This document shows, one piece after another, positions 7,760 to 16,751 of a stretch of DNA of 64,000 bases. Under the pieces are notes generated by a model. That model worked only from the letters and a program-made list of their open reading frames with translations. It made no database searches and had not been told where the DNA came from. A program made the translations under genes and the position numbers. The stretch is from Paenibacillus sp. MAHUQ-63. Lineage in GTDB: Bacteria > Bacillota > Bacilli > Paenibacillales > NBRC-103111. Numbering within the stretch: position 1 is the stretch's first letter; each line of letters starts with the position of its first letter. Where the stretch lies: NCBI RefSeq assembly GCF_028765165.1, contig NZ_JARADB010000003.1:1061943-1125942 (forward strand), written 5' to 3'.

Positions 7760-9583
7760 TTATGAGGTAATTGGTAGAGGTAAAGTAATGGTTATTCTAG
7801 TACCTTTATTACCTTGAGATTCGATTCTTACACCGTACTGAGTGCCATAGATGAGCTTAACCCGCTTGTTCACATTAGCAATACCGATCGATTTGCTCAT
7901 GCTGACGGGATCGTCCAGGGTCGCCAGCACGTTCATAAGCGTATCCGGATCCATGCCTTTCCCGTTGTCTTCAATGGTAAACACTCTGGTTGTATCTTCA
8001 ATCCGCCCGCTTACCCGGATCCACCCGCCTGTTTCCTTATCCTCCAAAGCATGGATCAGTGCATTCTCCATGAAGGGCTGCAAGAAAAATTTGGGCACCG
8101 TGTAACGGTATAAGTCCGGATCGATCTGATAATCGATTTGAAATTTATCTTCAAACCGCTGCCTCATAATATAATCGTAGTTTTGCAAATATTTCACATC
8201 TTCGCTGAAAGCCACTTCACCTGACTTTTTAGCCGTATATTCCAGCATCTCTGATAGCTCCACCAGCATATTGCTGATCACTGTCTGCTTATTTTCGATC
8301 GCTAAATAATTGATAATGTTGAGCGTATTATAAAGAAAATGCGGATTGAATTGGAAATTAAGAGCCTTCAACTCAGCCTCCATCTCCTTTAGATGAGTCT
8401 CATAATTCTCCTCGATCAATACCTGGATCTTATCATTCATTTGATTAAATTTATGGATGATGAGATTGACTTCGCTAGTGCCGTAAGTTTCAATCCTCGT
8501 ATTGAAATTCCCTTCCCCAATCTGTTTAATTCCCCACATCAACTTCTTAAGCGGCATGGTAATTCGGCTTGAAAAGAATGAGGCTAGGAAAATAGATAAG
8601 CCGATAACCAATAGGGTGGAGTAAAGCGTATAACTGAACATATTGGGCATCGTTTTTAATAGATTGTCATACGGGATAAATACAGCAGACAACCAGCCTG
8701 TTGTCGCAATCACATCAAAACAGACGACCATCTTTTTCCCATCGACTTGTATAAATTCGGTACCGCTCTTTCTCGCGATGGCACTGTTGATCCATGCCTG
8801 GCTAACAAGCCCAGAATCGGCACGATTAGACGTTGAAACGACCTCTTGGTTTTTAGTCATGACGTAGTAATAAGAATCCTTCACAACGAGACTTTCCTTA
8901 AAAGCTCTGCTAATCATGGATTCCTGAAAATTAACGAGAAGAATCGGCCTTTCTGCAGCTTTATCCATAGACCGCAGCAAGTTATTAGAGACATGCGATA
9001 AGTTAATCAGCCTGGTGGCTGTAAATACATACTGGTCCTTCGTGCTGGATACCGCAGAGGAGGCGTAAAATTTTTCAAGTAAATTATACGTTGGTACCCA
9101 TAAAGTGCGATCTATGGAGCTCATCCCAATCTGGTAAATATCAGAAGCGGAGAAATCTTTTTTCGGGATCCAGAAATTGGGATTCCCTCCAAATGTGTAA
9201 TTTTTCGTTGCCAAATTGACCGAATATACATCTTCCGATGTTGGAAAATATTTCTGCAGGACCCTGGTTACTTTTCTATCGTTTTCATAATCGAGATATT
9301 TCTTTTGCAAATCGGTCGTGTTAAACAATTCGAATAGATCTTCATCCAGATGCATGTTGATCGCGCTCTGCTCGACGCTCGCAAACTTCGCATCCAAGGA
9401 TTGATTGCTGCTTTTCACTAATCCCAAATAAGTTCCGCTTGCATTCTTTAAAATAACTTCCGAACTCTTCACATAATAACCTACGCCCAAAACAGTCATT
9501 GAAACGACGATCAGTGCGATGTAAGATGCAGTTAATCGTACTCTCAAACTTAAATTTGCGTACAACATTCTGGCTGATTTCAT
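7760..9583 (-). CDS. YesM-type membrane sensor histidine kinase
   Basis: This 607-residue membrane kinase probably senses an extracellular sugar signal. A first membrane span near residue 17-38 and a second near 317-338 flank an extracellular sensor of about 280 residues. A HAMP linker follows, then the His_kinase core with FQFNPHFLYN (phospho-acceptor His about 415), and a C-terminal HATPase domain with FMENALIHA and DNGKGMD. The ATG at 9583 has AAGGAG 8 nt upstream and is preferred over GTG 9592, which would leave only 3 nt. It is transcribed before the fructan operon but ends in its own terminator. The partner is inferred to be the regulator at 1089-2711. Confidence 0.93.
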   Translation of the reverse strand: MKSARMLYANLSLRVRLTASYIALIVVSMTVLGVGYYVKSSEVILKNASGTYLGLVKSSNQSLDAKFASVEQSAINMHLDEDLFELFNTTDLQKKYLDYENDRKVTRVLQKYFPTSEDVYSVNLATKNYTFGGNPNFWIPKKDFSASDIYQIGMSSIDRTLWVPTYNLLEKFYASSAVSSTKDQYVFTATRLINLSHVSNNLLRSMDKAAERPILLVNFQESMISRAFKESLVVKDSYYYVMTKNQEVVSTSNRADSGLVSQAWINSAIARKSGTEFIQVDGKKMVVCFDVIATTGWLSAVFIPYDNLLKTMPNMFSYTLYSTLLVIGLSIFLASFFSSRITMPLKKLMWGIKQIGEGNFNTRIETYGTSEVNLIIHKFNQMNDKIQVLIEENYETHLKEMEAELKALNFQFNPHFLYNTLNIINYLAIENKQTVISNMLVELSEMLEYTAKKSGEVAFSEDVKYLQNYDYIMRQRFEDKFQIDYQIDPDLYRYTVPKFFLQPFMENALIHALEDKETGGWIRVSGRIEDTTRVFTIEDNGKGMDPDTLMNVLATLDDPVSMSKSIGIANVNKRVKLIYGTQYGVRIESQGNKGTRITITLPLPITS

Positions 9584-9662
9584 TTCACGCACTCCTTGCT
9601 TCGTTATCCATCTTCCTATCTTGGACTATAGTCAAAATAACTCCGCCCCGCAACCACTTATA

Positions 9663-9905
9663 TCAATATTGGTATATAAAATTTAAAAGTAGCGACGATA
9701 CTTTTTGACATTGTGGACACGAAGCAACGTAAAATTCCCTATATATAAACAAAAAAGAGCTGCCGTCAGGCAAGCACTTCCAGTCTTGTACATAAAATCC
9801 AACATTCCCCTTGAATGTTCCCCTTATTTGGATCATTGCCAATAAGCTGCAAAATAAGATAATTAAGAGCATCATGACGACGATTAGCTTATGCTTAATC
9901 TTCAT
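9663..9905 (-). pseudogene. Possible remnant of a sensor-kinase N-terminus
   Basis: A minus-strand frame begins MKIKHKLIVVMM and continues as one hydrophobic span, the typical start of a YesM-type kinase. After about 30 residues it turns into non-kinase-like sequence and stops after 80 residues. No adequately spaced ribosome site precedes the ATG at 9905. It could be a decayed copy or chance; I see no function for it. Confidence 0.25.
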
Positions 9906-9975
9906 ATCCTTGAAGGATATCGGGCGAAATCGGTCAGTAAGCACGGTGCCAACTCCTTTAGGTTGAGTACAAAGA

Positions 9976-10002
9976 GACACTGACCACAATATCGTCAGTG
10001 CC
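9976..10002 (-). terminator. Hairpin, possible second terminator after gmhB
   Basis: CACTGAC at 9978-9984 pairs with GTCAGTG at 9994-10000 around a 9-nt loop. Only a short T-rich tail follows on the minus strand. Confidence 0.4.
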
Positions 10003-10127
10003 TCCTCTTAGATTATCCCATTATGAAACCAAATCCTATAGAAAAATTCGGTTAATTGGATGTAATAATCAGACCTATTTCTAATGTAACCATGTTCTTG
10101 TCACCCGACAGCACAATAATAATACAA

Positions 10128-10148
10128 GCTGCCGAATTACTCGGCAGC
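10128..10148 (-). terminator. Probable terminator of the heptose operon
   Basis: GCTGCCGA (10128-10135) and TCGGCAGC (10141-10148) form a perfect 8-bp stem with a 5-nt loop. It lies about 50 nt after the gmhB stop and is followed on the minus strand by a T-rich stretch (TTGTATTATTATTG). Confidence 0.6.
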
Positions 10149-10196
10149 CTGATGATGTAACGGTCCTTTCATGGCGTATTCATGATGAAAATGTTT

Positions 10197-10748
10197 TTAT
10201 TTGCATTTTTCAAAAAAATGCTCAGCGACTTCTCCTATATGCCTTACAGTAAACGTAGCCTTAGTAGTCGAACTTCCATCACAGCCGCGAATCAAGATTG
10301 TGGTCCCGATTCCCGCCCGCAAACCCGCTTCGATGTCACTCTCTTTATCACCGATTAACACCGATGAGGCTAGATCCAGCTGGAACTCCCGCATTGCTTG
10401 TAAAATCATCCCCGGATTCGGCTTTCGACAGAATGCGTCTTGTTTGTATTCTCCGATGCCGTGTACCGGATGATAGGGACAAAAATATACTTTGGCCATC
10501 CGGATACCATGCGCCTCGAATTGCTTCACCATCCATGCCGTTAACTCCCAAAAGTCCTTCTCCGTGTAATATCCCCGCCCAATACCTGCTTGATTGGTCA
10601 CAATGATGAGCAAAAACCCCGCTCGCTGAAAACGTAAAAGGTTCTCGAAGATACCCTCGTTAAACTCGAAATCCTCTACTTTGTAAACATACGATTTGTC
10701 AATGTTAATTACACCATCTCTATCGAGCAATAGCGCTTTCGGCCTCAT
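10197..10748 (-). CDS. gmhB: D-glycero-D-manno-heptose-1,7-bisphosphate 7-phosphatase
   Basis: This 183-residue HAD-family phosphatase removes the 7-phosphate from heptose 1,7-bisphosphate in GDP-heptose synthesis. The nucleophile motif LLLDRDGVIN is at the start, the TNQ motif follows, and GDKESDIEAG near the end is the Mg-binding HAD motif. A zinc-loop pattern is visible as CPYHP, then a Cys in FCRKPNPG. Its ATG overlaps the hddC stop (ATGA), so translation is coupled. It is the last of four genes that together form the complete D-glycero-alpha-D-manno-heptose route. Confidence 0.9.
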   Translation of the reverse strand: MRPKALLLDRDGVINIDKSYVYKVEDFEFNEGIFENLLRFQRAGFLLIIVTNQAGIGRGYYTEKDFWELTAWMVKQFEAHGIRMAKVYFCPYHPVHGIGEYKQDAFCRKPNPGMILQAMREFQLDLASSVLIGDKESDIEAGLRAGIGTTILIRGCDGSSTTKATFTVRHIGEVAEHFFEKCK

Positions 10749-11449
10749 GCGTTTCCACCTGCGGTGACAAGCTCGGATTTTGCTCGTTCATAGTCTTCCG
10801 GAATACCGATATCGATAAAATATCCTTCACTCGGGAAGCCATACATGTTAAGCTTCTGTACTCCGGGATTTTCTAGAAATTGTTCAAATGAGAATTTGCC
10901 AGAGAGCTTGAATGGATCCCATAAATCGGTACGAGCTACGTATACACCACCATTAATCAAGCCGGATTCACACATCCGTTTCTCTTGAAAGCTATAAACC
11001 CGATAGTCCGAACTTACGATAACGGTACCGTACCGGTCAAACCGCTTCATTGGTTTAAGTGAAAGCGTCAAGTCGGCAGCGCGGTCTTGATGATACTGTA
11101 CCAGCTGCCGGATATCGACTTGGAACATCGTGTCTCCGTTTAATAACAGCACCTGCTCGCCGGAGATCTGATCCATCGCCTTCTTAAGGGCCCCTCCGGT
11201 TCCTAGCGGTTCTTCTTCCACCGAATATGCGATTCTTATTTCTCCGCAGCGGTGGCCGAAATAGGAACTTATGATTTCATGTTTGTAGCCTACCGCGAGT
11301 ACCACACTGCGAACCCCTTGCATCTCCAATCGTTCAATAATGTAACGAAGAAACGGTTTGCCCCCTACGGGAGCCATCGGTTTTGGTACATCCCAGATAA
11401 CCTCACGCAAACGAGTCCCGAGTCCGCCAGCTAAAATGACTGCTTCCAT
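10745..11449 (-). CDS. hddC: D-glycero-alpha-D-manno-heptose 1-phosphate guanylyltransferase
   Basis: This 234-residue nucleotidyltransferase would activate heptose 1-phosphate with GTP to give GDP-heptose. The N-terminus carries the nucleotide-binding signature LAGGLGTRLRE followed by KPMAPVGGKPF, and LLLNGDTMF supplies the metal-binding Asp. I chose ATG 11449, 4 nt after the gmhA stop, with AAAGGA 10 nt upstream. A TTG at 11470 would overlap gmhA. The position between gmhA and gmhB, with hddA upstream, fixes the heptose assignment over a generic mannose-1-phosphate guanylyltransferase. Confidence 0.87.
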   Translation of the reverse strand: MEAVILAGGLGTRLREVIWDVPKPMAPVGGKPFLRYIIERLEMQGVRSVVLAVGYKHEIISSYFGHRCGEIRIAYSVEEEPLGTGGALKKAMDQISGEQVLLLNGDTMFQVDIRQLVQYHQDRAADLTLSLKPMKRFDRYGTVIVSSDYRVYSFQEKRMCESGLINGGVYVARTDLWDPFKLSGKFSFEQFLENPGVQKLNMYGFPSEGYFIDIGIPEDYERAKSELVTAGGNA

Positions 11450-11453
11450 ATGC

Positions 11454-12053
11454 TTAAAATCCTTTGCCAAATATGGATTCTTCGACTATTGCACATAAAA
11501 TATGGCCAATCAGAATGTGCGCTTCTTGGATTCTGGGGGTTTCTAGGGATGGGATACGAATACATATATCGCATAGAGCTGCCATGCTGCCTCCAGTTTC
11601 ACCGGTTAAACCAATGGTCGTGATCCCCATAGTTCGGGACATTTCTAAACCTCTCAAAACATTGGGAGAGTTGCCGGATGTGGAAATGCCAATAAATAAG
11701 TCTCCTGTTTGGCCGAGAGCTTGAATTTGTCGTGCAAACAACTGTTCATATCCGTAGTCGTTTCCGATTGCAGTAAGCACGGAGGTATCCGTTGTAAGTG
11801 CGATGCACGGCAGGCCAGGACGATCGAAATAAAAACGGCTGACAAATTCGCCAGCAATATGCTGAGCATCTGCTGCACTTCCTCCATTGCCGCCGATTAT
11901 GATTTTATTTCCCTTTCGGTAAACCTCAATCATTTTTCTAGCTGCCTGTTCTATTAAACTCAATAAAGCACTATCTTTAGCAATCGCTCTTTTAATCTCA
12001 ATCGACTGTAATATATGGCTCCTCATATATGCCTTCAAATTTATGCCCTCCAT
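11454..12053 (-). CDS. gmhA: Sedoheptulose-7-phosphate isomerase (SIS domain)
   Basis: The enzyme converts sedoheptulose 7-phosphate to D-glycero-D-manno-heptose 7-phosphate, the first committed step. A SIS fold is evident from GNGGSAADAQHIAGEF near residues 53-68 and from GISTSGNSPNVL near 122-133. Length (up to 199 residues) is normal for GmhA. The start is uncertain. ATG 12053 lies inside the hddA coding end with a ribosome site placed too close. TTG 12038 has GGAGG 7 nt upstream, and ATG 12026 has a weaker AAGG. Any of these keeps the conserved domain. Confidence 0.9.
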   Translation of the reverse strand: MEGINLKAYMRSHILQSIEIKRAIAKDSALLSLIEQAARKMIEVYRKGNKIIIGGNGGSAADAQHIAGEFVSRFYFDRPGLPCIALTTDTSVLTAIGNDYGYEQLFARQIQALGQTGDLFIGISTSGNSPNVLRGLEMSRTMGITTIGLTGETGGSMAALCDICIRIPSLETPRIQEAHILIGHILCAIVEESIFGKGF

Positions 12054-13066
12054 CCTTGCGTTCCGTTCTTTGTAAAATGGACTTGAAACACTTTACCCCC
12101 TAATTCGTTCAGTCGATGAACGACCTGTATGCGTTTGACGGGATCCACGATGAACATCATAAATCCGCCTCCTCCGGCTCCGGATACCTTGCCTGCATAG
12201 GCACCGGCTGTAATAGCCGAATTGTATATGAAGTCAATCCGATCGTTCGTTATAGAGGCGGCCATCTTTTTTTTGGCATTCCATGATTTCTCCAGGTGCT
12301 CGGCAAACTTTTTAATTTCACCTTTTAATATACATTCCTTTATGGCATAAGCCTCCGCTTTCAATTCATGGGTCGCTTCCAGGGCCGATTGGTTCTTCTC
12401 CAGTGTATTGCGCACTTGTTCGTCAATGATCACGGCAGATTCTCTTGATGCTCCTGTGTAATATAAAATCATCGAACTTTCCAATTCACTTATTATCCAG
12501 TTTTTCACCCGAAGCGGATTCACAATAACCCGATTATTCTCGTGAAACTCAATAAAGTTGAAGCCGCCGAAGGTGGCCGCATATTGATCCTGCCTTCCTC
12601 CGGCCCAACCGACATCAATACGTTCGATTTCATAGGCAAGCTGAGCAATTTCATATTCCCCGAGCGGCAGATTAAGCCATTCCACGAAGGCTTTCAGCAT
12701 GGCAACCACCATCGTGGATGATGAACCTAGACCGGATCCTGCGGGAGCGTCAGAATAGGTTGTCATCCGAAAAGAGAGCGGCTTGTCTTGCATAAACTGT
12801 TTGACAATCCGGTTATACACGCCTTTATGCAAGCTTAGACAACCATCCAACTCCAGCTCCCGACGAGCGTCCGAATGGAACTCTTCTTTGAGATCCGAAG
12901 CGACGAAAGTAAGCTTACCGTCATCGTTGGCCTCAATCGTACAATAGGCGTACAAATCAATCGTCACATTCAGTACGCATCCTCCGAATAAGTCGCAATA
13001 AGGGGAGACGTCTGTTCCTCCTCCGGCTAGCCCCAATCTTAAAGGAGCTTTAGATCTAATGATCAT
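12041..13066 (-). CDS. hddA: D-glycero-alpha-D-manno-heptose-7-phosphate kinase (GHMP family)
   Basis: This 341-residue GHMP kinase phosphorylates heptose 7-phosphate at C1, giving the alpha 1,7-bisphosphate used in the GDP-heptose branch. The N-terminal APLRLGLAGGGTDVSPY, the ATP-binding PAGSGLGSSST and the C-terminal SGAGGGGFMMF are the three GHMP motifs. GGAGG lies 6 nt before the ATG. It opens the four-gene heptose operon and overlaps gmhA. HddA-type kinases are known from S-layer glycan synthesis in thermophilic Gram-positive bacteria, which fits the SLH proteins in this window. Confidence 0.92.
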   Translation of the reverse strand: MIIRSKAPLRLGLAGGGTDVSPYCDLFGGCVLNVTIDLYAYCTIEANDDGKLTFVASDLKEEFHSDARRELELDGCLSLHKGVYNRIVKQFMQDKPLSFRMTTYSDAPAGSGLGSSSTMVVAMLKAFVEWLNLPLGEYEIAQLAYEIERIDVGWAGGRQDQYAATFGGFNFIEFHENNRVIVNPLRVKNWIISELESSMILYYTGASRESAVIIDEQVRNTLEKNQSALEATHELKAEAYAIKECILKGEIKKFAEHLEKSWNAKKKMAASITNDRIDFIYNSAITAGAYAGKVSGAGGGGFMMFIVDPVKRIQVVHRLNELGGKVFQVHFTKNGTQGWRA

Positions 13067-13271
13067 GTGATTCCTCCGTTCATTTATTGTCCAATCTGCT
13101 TATACCAATTCAGCATATGTGCGGATAAGACAACTTGTATGGACGCATGGTAAAGGCGGGAAATTTTCCACCCTCCTTGCTATTTGGAAATAAACGTTTG
13201 TCCCATTCACACCTTTTACAGAGGGAATAGTATAGGTATGTGATAATGAAATACGTCCAGGAGGTGTTTTG

Positions 13272-15422
13272 GTGAAACTAGCGGCTAGGAGAAAGAAGAG
13301 AAAGACAGCTATGTCTGCACTCGTACGTAAGCTTCGCACACGCAAACAAACAGCGGCTGGCCGGGGGCTGTTGCTCAAACGTGGAAAATCCGCACGTGCC
13401 CGTTGGAAAAAACGGTCAGCTGGGAAAGTTGGGAAGCTTAATAAACGCAAACGGATCCGGCGCTTGAAACGTAGTCGGATTCGTAAAGGATTACCACACA
13501 TTAATAAGCTGTTGGTACCGGTCTGGGACCAGCCATTGGTCAGCATTATTATTCCTGTTTACAACAAATGGGATTTTACCTATCCATGCTTGGTGTCCAT
13601 CGTTGAGAACACCCGCGGAATCCCTTACGAGATCATCGTGGTGGATGATATTTCAGACGACTTAACAGTTCATATCAGACAATTCGTCAAACATGTCACT
13701 GTCATCCGTAATAAGGTGAAGAGGGGATTTCTTCATAACTGCAATCATGGGGCAGAGATCTCCAGAGGAAAGTATGTATTATTTTTAAATAACGATACCC
13801 AAGTGACTCCCGGTTGGTTGGAGCATCTGCTGTCTTTACCTGAAAATGACCCAAATATCGGAATCGTAGGCTCTAAGTTGATCTATCCGGACGGAAGACT
13901 TCAGGAAGCCGGAGGTATCGTCTTTAAAAACGGGTTTGCAAGGAATTACGGTCGTCTAGATAACCCGAACAAACATGAGTACAACTATGTCAAGGAAGTG
14001 GATTATATCTCCGGGGCATCGCTAATGATTCGTAAGGACTTATGGAATCAAATGGGCGGTTTTGACGTGCTTTTCGCACCTGCTTACTCAGAGGATGTGG
14101 ACATTGCCTTCCAAGCAAGACAACTCGGATACAAGGTCGTTTTCCAACCCAAATCTGTTGTCGTGCACTACGAGGGAATATCCCACGGCACAGACCTCAA
14201 CTCAGGAATTAAAAAATATCAGGTGATTAACCAACAGAAATTTAGAGAAAAATGGGCGGAAGTACTCGAGCGGGATCATCTTGCCGACGGTGAACACCTC
14301 TTTTGGGCAAGGGAACGCTCGAAGGATAAGAAAACCATTTTGGTCATTGACTACGGTGTTCCAAGTTTCGACCAAGATGCGGGCAGCCGAACGACGTTTA
14401 TGTATCTGAAACTGCTTGTGGATATGGGCTTAAATGTAAAGTTTATTCCAGACAACTTCACCAAACTGGAACCCTATGGCTCTGAACTCGAACAGCTCGG
14501 TATCGAGATCATCTACGGAACACAGGATCGCGGATATTACGAGTATTGGATCGTTAAGCACAAGGATTACATTGATTATATCCTGTTGAACCGGCCTAAT
14601 ATTTCACATAAATATATCGATCTAATCAAAGCCCACACCCGCGCTAAAATCCTGTACTATGGCCATGACTTGCATTACGTCCGTGAGCTGAAGCGGTTCG
14701 GACTGGACAAAAACCGCGGGTTGCTTCAAGAGTCAGAGTACATCAGAAGACTGGAGTTCGACTTGTTCACCAAAGCAGATACCATCCTGACCTGCAGTGA
14801 CTCGGAAAAACGAATTATCGATGGGAACTTTCCAAATAAAAGTACCCTATGGCTTCCGGCATATTACTTTGACCAAACGGTTCCGAAAATAAAGGCATGG
14901 AATGAACGCTCCGGTCTGCTCTTTGTTGGCGGCTTCAAACATACTCCTAACGCTGACGGTATTTTATGGTTTTGCCGTGATATCCTGCCTATCGTGCAGC
15001 AATCCATTCCTGATATCCAATTGTTCATCGTCGGGTCCCATCCTACGCAGGAGGTACTAGGATTACAATCGGATCGGATTATTGTCAAAGGATTTGTATC
15101 CGACCATGAGCTTAAAGAGCTGTATGGAAACATTAAAATTGCCGTTATTCCTCTTCGCTATGGAGCAGGCGTGAAAGGTAAAACGATAGAAGCAATGTGC
15201 CATCAGACACCGTTAGTTACTACTAGTACGGGGATCGAAGGACTGCAGAATATCAGGCAATCGATTGAACCCAAGAACACTCCTCAGGAATTCGCCGAAG
15301 AAATCATCCGGTTATACCACAATAACAGTCTATTAGAGCACAAAGCCGAACAATGTAAACAGTACGTGGAGACTTACTACTCCAGATCAAGAGCCTTGGA
15401 ATGTATAAAGTTAGCTTTATAG
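13272..15422 (+). CDS. Two-domain glycosyltransferase (GT2 + GT4) with polybasic N-terminus
   Basis: The roughly 716-residue protein has three parts. Residues 1 to about 75 are almost half Lys/Arg (about 34) with no acidic residues. Residues about 88-340 form a GT2 domain: VSIIIPVYN, VVDDISDD, LFLNNDTQVTPGW, and an acidic SEDVDIAFQ, as in rhamnosyltransferase-like enzymes. Residues about 355 to the end look like a GT4 domain, with LFVGGFKHTPNADGI and a late VIPLRYGAGVKGKTIEAM motif that would bind the nucleotide-sugar. The GTG at 13272 has AGGAGG 7 nt upstream and is preferred to TTG 13269. It diverges from the heptose operon, so it may build the same glycan. The polybasic tail may hold it at the acidic membrane surface. 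Confidence 0.85.
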   Translation: MKLAARRKKRKTAMSALVRKLRTRKQTAAGRGLLLKRGKSARARWKKRSAGKVGKLNKRKRIRRLKRSRIRKGLPHINKLLVPVWDQPLVSIIIPVYNKWDFTYPCLVSIVENTRGIPYEIIVVDDISDDLTVHIRQFVKHVTVIRNKVKRGFLHNCNHGAEISRGKYVLFLNNDTQVTPGWLEHLLSLPENDPNIGIVGSKLIYPDGRLQEAGGIVFKNGFARNYGRLDNPNKHEYNYVKEVDYISGASLMIRKDLWNQMGGFDVLFAPAYSEDVDIAFQARQLGYKVVFQPKSVVVHYEGISHGTDLNSGIKKYQVINQQKFREKWAEVLERDHLADGEHLFWARERSKDKKTILVIDYGVPSFDQDAGSRTTFMYLKLLVDMGLNVKFIPDNFTKLEPYGSELEQLGIEIIYGTQDRGYYEYWIVKHKDYIDYILLNRPNISHKYIDLIKAHTRAKILYYGHDLHYVRELKRFGLDKNRGLLQESEYIRRLEFDLFTKADTILTCSDSEKRIIDGNFPNKSTLWLPAYYFDQTVPKIKAWNERSGLLFVGGFKHTPNADGILWFCRDILPIVQQSIPDIQLFIVGSHPTQEVLGLQSDRIIVKGFVSDHELKELYGNIKIAVIPLRYGAGVKGKTIEAMCHQTPLVTTSTGIEGLQNIRQSIEPKNTPQEFAEEIIRLYHNNSLLEHKAEQCKQYVETYYSRSRALECIKLAL

Positions 15423-15435
15423 CTCCGGGTAAAAT

Positions 15436-15482
15436 CAAAAAAAGTGACTGAAGGTTTCGACTTTCAGTCACTTTTTTTTTTA
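15436..15482. terminator. Bidirectional terminator between convergent glycosyltransferases
   Basis: A stem of AAAGTGACTGAA (15441-15452) with TTTCAGTCACTTT (15462-15474) is flanked by an A-run on one side and a run of T to 15482 on the other. It would end transcripts arriving from both sides. Confidence 0.88.
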
Positions 15483-15521
15483 CAATTGAATGTAATTTGA
15501 ATGGCCTGGAGAGAGGTTTTC

Positions 15522-16562
15522 TCATCGCTTCGAACCGTTCATATTTCCTTTCTCTTTCTTTTCAGCAAAATATCTTTTCATAATTGCTGGATGTTTCCCG
15601 GTAAAAGGCTTCGTCAAAATGTCATATTCGATCCGATTCGTCGGTTTCCCTAAGAATTGATCGACATCCCGACGACGGTTATCGTTTGCTTTAACCCAGG
15701 AAGCGAAAGCATAATGGTAATGGTAGACTGGAATTTGCTCGGCCTTATTGGGAATTTCCCACATGTAACGTCCGAACAGCTGCAATTTGCAGTGATTTTT
15801 CGCATCGTCGTATCGAATACCAATATGATTGCGCCACATGAGGTATTTATTGACAGACCAGTGATTGTCATTCGCTGCATTTATTCTTATTGTTTTAGGA
15901 TTCATCCAGAATTGTACCCACGGAAATGAGATCGCATCCGATTCTTTCTGGGCCATCAGACGAGGCAAGGCATCACGGAAGCCGTCATCCATCATCTCAT
16001 CGGCATCGATCGCCATAATCCAATCTCCAACAGCTTGGTCGACAAGGAAATTCCTTACAACTGACTCGTTCCAATCATCGGAGTAGGGCAACCCCGTCTG
16101 CTTCATATGGAACAGCCGAATATTCGCGCGCTTTTCCCAATCATTGATTATTCTTATACTGGCGTCAGTGCTACCTACATCTAAGATAAGAATTTCATCC
16201 GCGTAGGAAGCAACACTTTCTAGAAACAGCGGAAGGAACTTTTCCTCATTCAATATCGGCGTGATGACCGTAAGTCTTGGCTTCGTCTCTAATAAAGTAG
16301 CTTGCGGAACATCCACAGGTTCATAAACTAACGGCACGTCTATAGGGGCAGGTAGAGGCTGCTTCGCTGGAGGTGTGTGTCGTATAGTTGTTCTTCTTCC
16401 CCTACGTTTCCTTACTTTTCGCAGCAGACGCTTGCGGAATTTTATTGTTCTCCGCGTTCGTTTCATTTTGATCCCATTTTTCCTGCGGATTCTCTTACGC
16501 AGCTTTTGTTTCCGATTCGTTTTAACGGCCTTTTTAGCTACCTGCTGGAGAATTTTTTTCAT
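15522..16562 (-). CDS. GT2 family glycosyltransferase with polybasic N-terminus
   Basis: In this 346-residue protein about 32 of the first 61 residues are Lys or Arg, followed by a Pro-rich linker. A GT2 domain then starts near residue 97: LTVITPILNEEKFLP, LILDVGSTDAS and the DXD-like AIDADEMMDDG. The pattern resembles SPBc2-type/WaaE-like GT2 enzymes that transfer a sugar onto an acceptor glycan. AGGAGG lies 6 nt before the ATG. It is convergent with the larger glycosyltransferase, and the two share the unusual basic leader, so a common location or partner is likely. Donor and acceptor cannot be read from the sequence. Confidence 0.85.
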   Translation of the reverse strand: MKKILQQVAKKAVKTNRKQKLRKRIRRKNGIKMKRTRRTIKFRKRLLRKVRKRRGRRTTIRHTPPAKQPLPAPIDVPLVYEPVDVPQATLLETKPRLTVITPILNEEKFLPLFLESVASYADEILILDVGSTDASIRIINDWEKRANIRLFHMKQTGLPYSDDWNESVVRNFLVDQAVGDWIMAIDADEMMDDGFRDALPRLMAQKESDAISFPWVQFWMNPKTIRINAANDNHWSVNKYLMWRNHIGIRYDDAKNHCKLQLFGRYMWEIPNKAEQIPVYHYHYAFASWVKANDNRRRDVDQFLGKPTNRIEYDILTKPFTGKHPAIMKRYFAEKKEKGNMNGSKR

Positions 16563-16751
16563 TGAGGACCTCCTTCGTGGTATGGTTGAAACGATTCGGG
16601 AATCACGTGCTTTTTACTTTGCCATTCCTGTAATCCAAGTTAGTATATTCAACCCTCCCTGCCTATGAATGGACGAATAACTACACTTAAGTTATTGCCG
16701 GCCCAAACCAGCACTTGAGACCGAGTCAGCCTGAGACAGCAAAAGCACAAA

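Larger units (their letters stand above)
9584..10196. other. Non-coding stretch between the kinase and gmhB
   Basis: About 600 bases hold no convincing complete gene. They include the kinase promoter region, a possible kinase N-terminal remnant (9663-9905), and two hairpins downstream of gmhB (9976-10002 and 10128-10148). Confidence 0.6.

Noticed and set aside
10197..13066. Heptose genes considered as part of a lipopolysaccharide cluster
   Set aside because: Every other gene indicates a Gram-positive cell, and the hddA/hddC pair is the GDP-heptose branch, not the ADP-heptose branch used for lipopolysaccharide core.
13100..13546. A minus-strand frame of 148 codons overlapping the start of the GT2/GT4 gene
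   Set aside because: It is the complement of the Arg/Lys-rich leader and has no ribosome site. The plus-strand frame has AGGAGG and continues into a recognised enzyme.
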